From positions 1-10,815 of the forward strand of contig JAUVJW010000037.1 of NCBI GenBank assembly GCA_030596465.1: a DNA stretch of 10,815 bases, in the 5' to 3' direction. Source of the stretch: Candidatus Fermentibacteraceae bacterium. Lineage in GTDB: Bacteria > Fermentibacterota > Fermentibacteria > Fermentibacterales > JCC-6. Positions within the stretch are counted from its first letter, which is position 1. The number at the start of each line of letters is the position of its first letter. The position numbers and the translations under genes were made by a program. The notes beneath the pieces were generated by a model, which did not search any database, had not been told where the DNA came from, and saw only the letters and a program-made list of their open reading frames with translations. Shown piece after piece: positions 1 through 5,712 of this stretch.

Positions 1-1
1 A

Positions 2-1720
2 GTAAATCCTGTTACCGGTGAAACTTTTATTACCACAAATGTTACTGTAAGGCTCGTCAGCGGATCTTCACAGGGTGAAAATGAACTTTACAGAACTTCA
101 CCGGGTATGACCAGAAGCTACATCCCGGTTTACAAAGATGTTCTTGGTCTTCAGCTCACGGATGCAGTTGTAGATGGCTCTTACCTGGTAATCGGTCCTG
201 AGGAAGCTGTTGCCCTTGCCAGTGACCTTATTCAGTGGAAGCGCGAAAAGGGTTACGAAGTTCATGTTGCAACAACAGAGACCATCGGAACCACTTCTTC
301 CCTGATTAATACTTATATAGAAGACGCTTTCAATACATGGCCAAATCCACCGGAGTACTGTCTTCTTCTTGGTAACGAGGCAGCGGTTCCCGTTTACTGG
401 GTTGGAAGCACAGCTTCAGACAATCAGTACGGAGTTATCGGGACTGGTGTTGACCCCAGTATCCATGTTGCGAGACTCTGTTCCGACACAGGAAGCCTCA
501 ATTACACATCATGGAAGGTCTGGGCTTATGAAATTGACCCGTGGGAGCCTGCTTCCAGCTGGTTCCAGTATGCAGTAAGCATTGGATCAACAGACTTCCA
601 GGATCCATGGATGTCCTGGAGATACAAAGAAGTAATGGCGAACGATGGTAATATGGATGTAATGCTCTACTGCAACAGCAGTGCATACGGGGGAATTCCG
701 CCTACAGTAGCAAACCTCTCAACGGAATTCAATGACGGAACATCTCTGGTCAGTTACATCGGACATGGTGGTATTCAGGAGTGGTGCACAACAGGATTTG
801 ATAACTCCGATGTTGCAGCTCTTACAAACGGAAGAAAAACACCCTGGATCAGCTCGATTGCATGTTTTAACTCACAGTTTGGTGGCGCAACCACCTGCTT
901 TGGAGAGGCATGGCTTAACTCAGGTTCTATTGCTGAACCGAAGGGCGCCATAGGCTTTATGGGAGCTTCAGTCGGCAGTCCTGTTGGCCCTACCGATTCC
1001 CTGGCAATGTATCAGTTCAGGGGTTACTTTCAGGAGGAATTGTATCACATGGGCGCTGCTTTTGATTACGGTAAGATTAAGGCCTATGAATATACCGGGC
1101 ATACCGGCAACAGCGATATGCACCTCATCTTCGGTGAGCCCGAACACGATATCTTCACTACCACAGGACCTCTTGTGCATCTCACTGCCGATTATCCGGA
1201 TCATATCGAAGTGGGCAGTTTTACAGTGAATGTTTCCACAGCCACAGATGCGGCTGTGGAAGGTGCCATGGTTGGTCTCTGTCAGGGTGAAGTAACTCTC
1301 GGCAGTGGTTATACAGACGCATCAGGCGCTGTTACTATTAATGTGGAAGATGTTCCCACAAGTGAAGATGCTACAGTAACTGTAACAGCCCACAATCTGT
1401 ATCCTCTCCAGGAATCTGTTTCCGCCTGGCAGACAGGTATTGAAGAGCAGAGCGATGGCATTAGCAGCGGACTCGTTCTTAACATCAACACTCCAATTAC
1501 CGGGAACGCCGCTGTTAACTTTGCAGTGCCTGCTTCCGGGCATGTCAGCCTGAGTGTGTTCGATATGTATGGCCGTGTGGTGGAAACCCTTGTGAACAAC
1601 GAAGTTGCCGCAGGTGAGTACAGCGTTAACTGGGGCGCGGATGCCGCCAGCGGTATCTACTTTCTCAGGCTTACCACACCCGGTCAGAGTATTGTAAAGA
1701 ATTGCGTGGTTCTTCCTTAA
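2..1720 (+). CDS. C25 (gingipain-like) cysteine peptidase with C-terminal FlgD/T9SS-like domain, 5' end missing
   Basis: The reading frame is open from base 2 to the TAA at 1718-1720 (572 residues), so the gene begins upstream of the window; the ATG at 107 is internal. Residues about 50-400 resemble the peptidase C25 catalytic domain. The probable catalytic pair is His255 in YIGHGG (codon 764-766) and Cys288 in SIACFNSQ (codon 863-865), the usual His-then-Cys order of gingipains. An Ig-like domain follows (about residues 395-475). The last 70 residues have the pattern of a FlgD-like/Por-secretion C-terminal domain: VFDMYGRVVETL, then GEYSVNWGA, then SGIYFLRL. In the FCB group such tails send proteins through type IX secretion, so a secreted or surface protease is inferred. 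The missing N-terminus should carry a signal peptide and propeptide. The family call is firm; substrate and secretion route are not. Confidence 0.88.
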   Translation, partial: VNPVTGETFITTNVTVRLVSGSSQGENELYRTSPGMTRSYIPVYKDVLGLQLTDAVVDGSYLVIGPEEAVALASDLIQWKREKGYEVHVATTETIGTTSSLINTYIEDAFNTWPNPPEYCLLLGNEAAVPVYWVGSTASDNQYGVIGTGVDPSIHVARLCSDTGSLNYTSWKVWAYEIDPWEPASSWFQYAVSIGSTDFQDPWMSWRYKEVMANDGNMDVMLYCNSSAYGGIPPTVANLSTEFNDGTSLVSYIGHGGIQEWCTTGFDNSDVAALTNGRKTPWISSIACFNSQFGGATTCFGEAWLNSGSIAEPKGAIGFMGASVGSPVGPTDSLAMYQFRGYFQEELYHMGAAFDYGKIKAYEYTGHTGNSDMHLIFGEPEHDIFTTTGPLVHLTADYPDHIEVGSFTVNVSTATDAAVEGAMVGLCQGEVTLGSGYTDASGAVTINVEDVPTSEDATVTVTAHNLYPLQESVSAWQTGIEEQSDGISSGLVLNINTPITGNAAVNFAVPASGHVSLSVFDMYGRVVETLVNNEVAAGEYSVNWGADAASGIYFLRLTTPGQSIVKNCVVLP

Positions 1721-1734
1721 CAATAATAAGGGTG

Positions 1735-1765
1735 AGGGGCTCGGAGAAATCCGGGCCCCTTCAAG
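1735..1765 (+). terminator. Hairpin after the C25 peptidase gene, probable terminator
   Basis: AGGGGCTCGG (1735-1744) pairs with CCGGGCCCCT (1751-1760) around the loop AGAAAT, giving a 10-bp GC-rich stem with one G-U pair, 14 nt after the peptidase stop codon. The following tract (TTCAAGCAATT) is poor in T, so termination may be inefficient. Confidence 0.55.
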
Positions 1766-1768
1766 CAA

Positions 1769-1797
1769 TTGACACTTACAGTGTAAAGCACTAGATT
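1769..1797 (+). promoter_or_regulatory. Near-consensus sigma70-type promoter of rpsD
   Basis: A perfect -35 box TTGACA (1769-1774), a 17-nt spacer and TAGATT (1792-1797) as -10. Transcription would start near 1804 and give a leader of about 94 nt before rpsD. ACACT-TAC-AGTGT (1772-1784) forms a small inverted repeat over the -35 box and spacer. Confidence 0.72.
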
Positions 1798-1835
1798 TCG
1801 ACAACTTGCGCAGAGTACAGCGCGATGTAACAGCC

Positions 1836-1886
1836 GACAGCAGATTTGTAAAGCTGATGCTGCTGTCAAAAAAACTGCAATTGCAG
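1836..1886 (+). promoter_or_regulatory. Structured rpsD leader: stem-loop plus palindrome touching the ribosome binding site
   Basis: GACAGCAG (1836-1843) pairs perfectly with CTGCTGTC (1860-1867). After an A-run comes a perfect 12-nt palindrome CTGCAATTGCAG (1875-1886) that abuts the Shine-Dalgarno AAGGAG (1887-1892), which lies 5 nt before the ATG. S4 is a known autogenous translational repressor in several bacteria, so a leader target for S4 is a reasonable inference, but the structure does not match a leader class I recognise. Confidence 0.4.
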
Positions 1887-1897
1887 AAGGAGATGAA

Positions 1898-2509
1898 ATG
1901 AGCAGATTCACAGGATCAAGACTTAAAAAGGTAAGGTCACTTGGAACAGAGCTTCCAGGTCTGGTACGCAAAGAGCCTAAATCAAGCAACAGCCCAGGTG
2001 AGCAGGGCGTTATGCGTCGTCGCAGAAGAGTTTCCACTTTCCGTCTCCAGCTGCAGGAAAAGCAGAAGATTCGCTTCAACTATGGACTTACCGAAAAAGC
2101 TCTTCGCCGTTACTACTCAGATGCCTGCAGTATGAAGGGTGAAACGGGTGTTAACCTTCTTCAGCTCATCGAGGGAAGACTTGACAATATAGTCGCCAGA
2201 GGCGGCTTTGCTCCTACAATCCCAGCAGCCCGACAGCTTGTTAACCATGGTCATATCAAGGTGAACGGCGGGAAAGTAACAATCTCCAGTTTCAGAGTAA
2301 AAATTGGCGATATTATTACACTGAGAGAGAAGAGCAAAGATCTCAAGATTATCACAGAGCACATAGCCGCAGGTTCAGGTATTGGTGTTCCAAGTTTCCT
2401 TGAAGCCGATCCAAAGAACAGAAAAATCACAGTTAAATCTCTGCCAGCCCGCGAAGATGTACCTATTGAGGTTTCCGAGCGAGCAGTGGTTGAGTTCTAC
2501 TCGAAATAA
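1898..2509 (+). CDS. rpsD: 30S ribosomal protein S4
   Basis: Primary 16S rRNA-binding protein of the small ribosomal subunit, 203 residues as usual for S4. The S4 RNA-binding domain spans about residues 90-155 (LLQLIEGRLDNIVARGG, then TIPAARQLVNHGHIKVNGG), preceded by the conserved LQLQEKQKIRFNYGLTE and ending in VVEFYSK. The start is set by AAGGAG 5 nt upstream. The N-terminus lacks the CxxC zinc knuckle of zinc-type S4; the only Cys is Cys77. The segment SPGEQGV (about 32-38) is a degraded form of the common PPGQHG motif. MSRFTGSRLKKVRSLG and LPGLVRK recall cyanobacterial and plastid S4. The gene stands alone, between its own promoter and terminator, not in the rpsM-rpsK-rpsD-rpoA cluster. 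Identity is certain; whether it is the only S4 of the genome is unknown. Confidence 0.97.
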   Translation: MSRFTGSRLKKVRSLGTELPGLVRKEPKSSNSPGEQGVMRRRRRVSTFRLQLQEKQKIRFNYGLTEKALRRYYSDACSMKGETGVNLLQLIEGRLDNIVARGGFAPTIPAARQLVNHGHIKVNGGKVTISSFRVKIGDIITLREKSKDLKIITEHIAAGSGIGVPSFLEADPKNRKITVKSLPAREDVPIEVSERAVVEFYSK

Positions 2510-2525
2510 ATCTCTGATATTCAGG

Positions 2526-2558
2526 AAAGAGTCCGGACTAACCTCCGGGCTCTTTTTT
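2526..2558 (+). terminator. Intrinsic terminator of rpsD
   Basis: AAAGAGTCCGG (2526-2536) pairs with CCGGGCTCTTT (2545-2555) with one G-U pair and an 8-nt loop, followed by a run of six T (2553-2558). It lies 17 nt after the rpsD stop codon. Confidence 0.9.
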
Positions 2559-2563
2559 GTTGT

Positions 2564-2627
2564 CCTGCAAAGCAGGCAAAACCGTCTCACTGAAAGAAGT
2601 GAGACAGGGGAGTAGATAAATTGCCTG
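2564..2627. repeat. Nested and alternative stem-loops in the rpsD/SUMF1 convergent intergenic region
   Basis: Three perfect complementary pairs lie close together: CCTGC-AAA-GCAGG (2564-2576); CAGGCAA (2573-2579) with TTGCCTG (2621-2627); and, inside the latter, GTCTCACT (2584-2591) with AGTGAGAC (2598-2605) around a 6-nt loop. The first and second share bases 2573-2576 and exclude each other. On the minus strand the inner hairpin is followed by GGTTTT, so it may serve as a weak terminator for the SUMF1 gene. From 2628 to 2728 I see nothing recognisable. Confidence 0.5.
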
Positions 2628-2728
2628 AAACATATGCGTTCCAAGCGGCAATACGGCGGATAATTCAAATCGCAGGGGCGTAACTGGTAAGAATTGGATC
2701 TAAAGAAAGCGATGGGGAAACATTTTTC

Positions 2729-3517
2729 CTACAGATCTGTCCTGACAAGGCGGAGGCCGGCATGGCAGCTACCGTGGGTAATGCTGTCTGATCCACGAAC
2801 TGCGGAACGAACAAGAAATTGGGCAACGGAAGCATTACCGCCGCGTGACACGCAGGAGGAGTCAGACGGTAATTCCCAGGCACTGCCATCAGTGGGAGCG
2901 CCGTTGTAGTCATCATGCCAACTATCCTGACACCACTCATTTACATTACCACTCATGTCATACAAGCCCCAGGCATTGGGTAGCAATGAAGCAACAGGCA
3001 TAACTCTACAAGTACTGTAAAAGTGGGCATATTGACTTCCCTCAGTTCCTTCAGGATCATCCCCCCAGTAATATGCGGTGGTTGTACCTGCTCGACAGGC
3101 ATACTCCCACTCCGCTTCACTCGGCAAGCGGTAGGTATGATCAGGATCAAGATTGTTTAGCATCTCAATGAATTCCTGAGAATAACTCCACGACACGTAG
3201 CATGCAGGATGATCAGATCCCTTAGGAATAGGAACAGGATTTACACCCATTACCTCTTCCCACATACCCTCAGTAACCTCCGTGGTCATCATTTCAAAGG
3301 AGTAATTGAAAGTTACTGTATGAACAGGACGTTCATTGTCCGGACTGTATGGGAGGCTTTCCGGACTACCCATCAGGAATGAGCCGGAAGGGATAGTTAC
3401 AAATTCCATTCCGGCAGGCAATAGAGCCGAAGGTCCTGTGGATTCGTTACAGGACACAATAAATAAAACAGAAATAAAAATTACCATTGCAGGCATCTTA
3501 GAATATTTTGTCCTCAT
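2729..3517 (-). CDS. SUMF1/FGE-sulfatase-fold lipoprotein
   Basis: A 262-residue protein with a lipoprotein signal peptide: charged start, hydrophobic core, lipobox FIVSC with Cys23 as the modified residue. The rest is one SUMF1 (formylglycine-generating-enzyme-type) domain: MEFVTIPSGSFLMGS (37-51), TTEVTEGMWEEVMG (78-91), LPSEAEWEYACRAGT (131-145), LYDMSGNVNEWCQDSW (185-200), SRGGNAS (224-230) and GLRLVRT near the end. True formylglycine-generating enzymes carry two catalytic cysteines between the RGG and GFR motifs; here that stretch (NASVAQFLVRSAVRG) has none, so sulfatase activation is unlikely. In the FCB group, SUMF1-fold lipoproteins include the gliding/secretion proteins GldJ and GldK, but this one is short and its role is unknown. 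The ribosome binding site AGGGAGGG lies 4 nt before the ATG. The gene is monocistronic and convergent with rpsD. Confidence 0.88.
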   Translation of the reverse strand: MRTKYSKMPAMVIFISVLFIVSCNESTGPSALLPAGMEFVTIPSGSFLMGSPESLPYSPDNERPVHTVTFNYSFEMMTTEVTEGMWEEVMGVNPVPIPKGSDHPACYVSWSYSQEFIEMLNNLDPDHTYRLPSEAEWEYACRAGTTTAYYWGDDPEGTEGSQYAHFYSTCRVMPVASLLPNAWGLYDMSGNVNEWCQDSWHDDYNGAPTDGSAWELPSDSSCVSRGGNASVAQFLVRSAVRGSDSITHGSCHAGLRLVRTDL

Positions 3518-3536
3518 TTTGCCCTCCCTGTGATAT

Positions 3537-3569
3537 CCGGGAATCCCGGTATTGAATCATTCTTGATTC
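3537..3569. repeat. Two inverted repeats in the 5' region of the SUMF1 gene
   Basis: CCGGGA-A-TCCCGG (3537-3549) and GAATCA-TTCT-TGATTC (3554-3569) lie between the inferred transcription start and the ribosome binding site of the minus-strand gene. They could be operators or mRNA hairpins; neither is followed by a T-run on the minus strand. Confidence 0.4.
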
Positions 3570-3587
3570 TAATAGAACCTCAACATT

Positions 3588-3617
3588 ACGATAATCATGT
3601 TTTCTCTATTATGTCAA
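3588..3617 (-). promoter_or_regulatory. Candidate promoter of the SUMF1 lipoprotein gene
   Basis: On the minus strand a perfect TTGACA (3617-3612) is followed after 18 nt by TATCGT (3593-3588), which matches the -10 consensus at four of six positions. Transcription would start near 3581, leaving a leader of about 63 nt. Confidence 0.5.
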
Positions 3618-3682
3618 GACGCATATTCATCACCGCAAATTTGTAAAATCTTCTTATTTCATTGCATCTGAATTTTGTATTT

Positions 3683-3732
3683 AGAGAGAATGCTCTCTGG
3701 TATTTATGTTGGAATATTTTGCTATTCTCTCT
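3683..3732. repeat. Alternative hairpins in the AT-rich divergent intergenic region
   Basis: AGAGAG (3683-3688) can pair with CTCTCT (3693-3698) around a 4-nt loop, or as AGAGAGAAT (3683-3691) with ATTCTCTCT (3724-3732). The two foldings exclude each other. The remainder of 3618-3932 is AT-rich and shows only the candidate promoter and ribosome binding site of the next gene. Confidence 0.3.
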
Positions 3733-3793
3733 GTCTGGTGTTCGTTTATGAACCTTTGAAAATACGATTCGGGAAACTGCTGAAGTAGCTGAT

Positions 3794-3823
3794 TGGACAA
3801 ACCTGCACAAATAACCATATTAG
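3794..3823 (+). promoter_or_regulatory. Weak candidate promoter of the AgmX-like gene
   Basis: TGGACA (3794-3799) and TATTAG (3818-3823) are separated by 18 nt, matching the -35 and -10 consensus at five and four positions. The predicted leader of about 100 nt is long, and the region is AT-rich, so a chance match is possible. Confidence 0.3.
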
Positions 3824-3932
3824 CCTTGCCCTGAAAGGATTAAGCAAAAGAATGCGTGAGATTGATAAAGATGAAATCGGAAACAAAAGAAGTGATGAAT
3901 GTACGACTGTTTATACCAGAGGGAGGATTGTA

Positions 3933-4355
3933 ATGAGATATTTGATGATACTGGTTTTTATGATGGTACTTGCCGGAACGGCTTTTGGACAAGAAAATGC
4001 AGCCGGTGAAGAGGAAGTTACTTATGCTACCATTGATCCTGAGGATCGTATTGAGCCAAATGGTCGAGACATGGGTAATATCAGAGGCAGGATAAATGAG
4101 ATAAAAGAAGTGGTTCAGACAGACTACGAGGTTCTTCTCGCAACAGATCCCGAAGCCACCGGAACTGTTACTATAAACTTTTCAATTACTCCCGAAGGAT
4201 CAGTGTTGGATGCTTCAGTTGATTGTCCGGAAGAGCTTTCCAGTCTTCAGGAAGATATTCTCTCAGTACTTGCTGAGCTTGACTTTGGGGTTGCTCCTGA
4301 CCAGGCAGAAGACATTCCGATTGAAGTGCCCTTCACTCTGACTCCATCACAGTAA
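3933..4355 (+). CDS. Exported protein with AgmX/PglI-type (TonB-like) C-terminal domain
   Basis: The start at 3933 is chosen because GGGAGG (3921-3926) lies 6 nt upstream and because it opens a normal Sec signal peptide (MRYLMILVFMMVLAGTAFG, cleavage probably before Gln20). An ATG in frame at 3852 would bury that signal behind 27 charged residues. The 140-residue product has a short acidic linker (residues 22-46), then a domain of about 90 residues with the layout of AgmX/PglI and TonB C-terminal domains: a helix GNIRGRINEIKEVVQTDYEVLL, strand GTVTINFSITPEGSVLDASV, then DILSVLAELDFGVA and EVPFTLTP. Such domains usually form the periplasmic end of envelope-spanning proteins, but this one has no membrane anchor after cleavage, so it is probably a free periplasmic protein. 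Partner unknown. It is monocistronic, ending in a strong terminator. Confidence 0.75.
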   Translation: MRYLMILVFMMVLAGTAFGQENAAGEEEVTYATIDPEDRIEPNGRDMGNIRGRINEIKEVVQTDYEVLLATDPEATGTVTINFSITPEGSVLDASVDCPEELSSLQEDILSVLAELDFGVAPDQAEDIPIEVPFTLTPSQ

Positions 4356-4374
4356 AAGGAGTTTCAGAGAATTC

Positions 4375-4406
4375 AAAGGGGGTATGCGAGAGCATGCCCC
4401 CTTTTT
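4375..4406 (+). terminator. Intrinsic terminator after the AgmX-like gene
   Basis: AAAGGGGGTATGC (4375-4387) pairs with GCATGCCCCCTTT (4392-4404) through 13 bp with one G-U pair, capped by the tetraloop GAGA; the T-run is at 4402-4406. It begins 19 nt after the stop codon. Confidence 0.93.
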
Positions 4407-4425
4407 CAGGAGCAGTATTGAAAAG

Positions 4426-4451
4426 ACACTTCCTTTCAGTCAATGAAGTGT
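4426..4451. promoter_or_regulatory. Inverted repeat upstream of the propeller lipoprotein gene
   Basis: ACACTTC (4426-4432) is the exact complement of GAAGTGT (4445-4451), 12 nt apart. The right arm runs into the AT-rich TTATTATAG (4451-4459), the best -10-like sequence before the gene; no good -35 box is visible. An operator or activator site is possible. Confidence 0.35.
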
Positions 4452-4503
4452 TATTATAGCGGGATATTAAACAGACATATCTCTTCTAAAGGAAGTGGCT
4501 TTG

Positions 4504-5625
4504 ATGAGAAAACTGATATTTATCGTGTCGACTTGTTTGCTTCTTGTTTCAATGGCAGGTTGCGGTATAGATGTTAATGCAGCTCTGGTTAATGAAGTTG
4601 ACTCACTCAGGTTGGTTCCTGTGGATACAATTGGGGTTCTAATGGGAGATTCAACGGAAATGTTCGGGAACATATTTGATGCAGCTCTTCTTCCGTCCGG
4701 GGAACTGGTTGTGGTAGATCTTCTCAAGAGATGTGTTTCTGTCTTTGATTCAAGGGGTCAGTTCATAAGGCAGATAGGCAGATCCGGGTCCGGTCCGGGG
4801 GAGTTTCAACGTGCTCCCACATTTGTATTATGGCTTCCGGGAAGCGAGTTTATTGCCATTCGTGAGGATGTGACAAGTGATTGGCTTACATACTCGGCTC
4901 AGGGGGAATTTATAGATAGAAGAGATCTGGCTGAGAATATGATCATGGACATTGTTTTTCTAGATGATTCTACTGCTGTACATTACACAATGGGTGTTGA
5001 ATGGAACACTCTTGATGTTTCTTATTCTGTTCAGTGTATAGATACTGATACGGGGGAGCCTGTTTCTGATATTTTGTTTTATGAGAGACCCATGGAGCCG
5101 TCTTCCGATTTTATTCCCGGTTATGTGATGCTGACTGCAGACGGTAATGGCAATCTGTTTTTATCAAGAGCAAACAGTCAGTACTGGTCTGTTGAGGTTT
5201 ACTCAAGAGACGGTGAATTGCTGAAAACTCTTGAGAGAACAGATGTTACAGAGAGGGAACATGTAATTCTCCCGGAGTCTGCCGAGGACACACCGGTTAT
5301 TCCCGGAATAGAGCCTTTTACAATAATGACAACAGGTGAGAATGGTTTATCCATGATGAAAACCACAAACCTTCCTGAAGATCACCCTATCATCAGTGCT
5401 CTCGCCACTGATTCTGAAGGCCGTTTATGGTCTAGAAGAGGTGGTTTCCCAGGGAATACATGGGATATATCCGACACTGAGGGAAACATAATTGCCGTGG
5501 TTGATGTAACTCTGCCGGATTCAGTCTGTCACAATCTGATTGTTAATTCTAACGGCTTTATCGCTATTGATAACAGAAGCTCCGACTTTCACCGGGTATA
5601 CATCATGGAGCTGGAGGATAAGTAG
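4504..5625 (+). CDS. Six-bladed beta-propeller lipoprotein
   Basis: The start is ATG 4504, about 10 nt after AAGGAAG (4489-4495); a GTG at 4495 in the same frame overlaps that Shine-Dalgarno and is unlikely, while TTG 4501 remains possible. The 373-residue product has a lipoprotein signal peptide with lipobox SMAGC (Cys20). The rest is strand-rich with repeated NHL/six-bladed-propeller signatures: LLPSGELVVVDLLKRCVSVFD (about 62-82), GQFIRQIGRSGSGPGEFQR (85-103), YSRDGELLKTL, a later blade with DSEGRLWSRRG, then ISDTEGNIIAVVD. The GRxGxGPGEF turn is typical of propeller lipoproteins common in the FCB group. No catalytic residues are recognisable; binding or scaffolding at the cell envelope is the likely role. 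It is paralogous to the broken gene at 9600-10644. No convincing terminator follows. Confidence 0.82.
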   Translation: MRKLIFIVSTCLLLVSMAGCGIDVNAALVNEVDSLRLVPVDTIGVLMGDSTEMFGNIFDAALLPSGELVVVDLLKRCVSVFDSRGQFIRQIGRSGSGPGEFQRAPTFVLWLPGSEFIAIREDVTSDWLTYSAQGEFIDRRDLAENMIMDIVFLDDSTAVHYTMGVEWNTLDVSYSVQCIDTDTGEPVSDILFYERPMEPSSDFIPGYVMLTADGNGNLFLSRANSQYWSVEVYSRDGELLKTLERTDVTEREHVILPESAEDTPVIPGIEPFTIMTTGENGLSMMKTTNLPEDHPIISALATDSEGRLWSRRGGFPGNTWDISDTEGNIIAVVDVTLPDSVCHNLIVNSNGFIAIDNRSSDFHRVYIMELEDK

Positions 5626-5655
5626 CAGGAATGCTGTGTTTTTCAATTTCACCTC

Positions 5656-5684
5656 TTGTAAAAGTATCGTGTTTTCATTATCTT
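5656..5684 (+). promoter_or_regulatory. Candidate promoter of the zur-znuACB operon
   Basis: TTGTAA (5656-5661), a 17-nt spacer and TATCTT (5679-5684), each matching consensus at four of six positions. The start would be near 5691, about 22 nt before the ATG. The -10 box runs into the palindrome at 5683-5705. Confidence 0.5.
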
Positions 5685-5705
5685 ATTGCAAAGATTTTGC
5701 AGTAA
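5683..5705. promoter_or_regulatory. 23-nt palindrome, likely Zur operator
   Basis: The left half TTATTGCAAAG and right half TTTTGCAGTAA flank the central A at 5694; nine of eleven base pairs are symmetric. It covers the end of the -10 box and the predicted start point and lies 7 nt before the ATG of the Fur-family regulator. The length and AT-rich symmetry suit Fur-family dimers, and the position suits autorepression. I cannot match it to a published consensus from memory. Confidence 0.6.
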
Positions 5706-5712
5706 GGAATAA

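Noticed and set aside
1322..1804. 160-codon open frame antisense to the C25 peptidase gene
   Set aside because: Shadow of the coding frame; the plus-strand product has clear family motifs and the antisense product has none.
2564..2627. Cyclic-di-GMP riboswitch
   Set aside because: GGCAAAACC and a GAAA-containing hairpin loop recall parts of the class I motif, but the second helix and the conserved distal elements are absent and no gene follows in that direction.
2375..2668. 97-codon minus-strand frame across the rpsD end and intergenic hairpins
   Set aside because: Overlaps rpsD and its terminator, contains no recognisable domain and has no ribosome binding site.
3595..3810. 71-codon open frame on the minus strand in the divergent intergenic region
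   Set aside because: No ribosome binding site, no recognisable domain, lies in AT-rich DNA with inverted repeats and overlaps the SUMF1 promoter region.
3852..3932. Upstream in-frame extension of the AgmX-like gene
   Set aside because: It would place 27 charged residues before a clear signal peptide, and the strong GGGAGG site points to the ATG at 3933.
5620..5648. Possible terminator after the propeller gene (AGCA-GGAA-TGCT then GTGTTTTT)
   Set aside because: The stem is only four base pairs; not enough to call a terminator.
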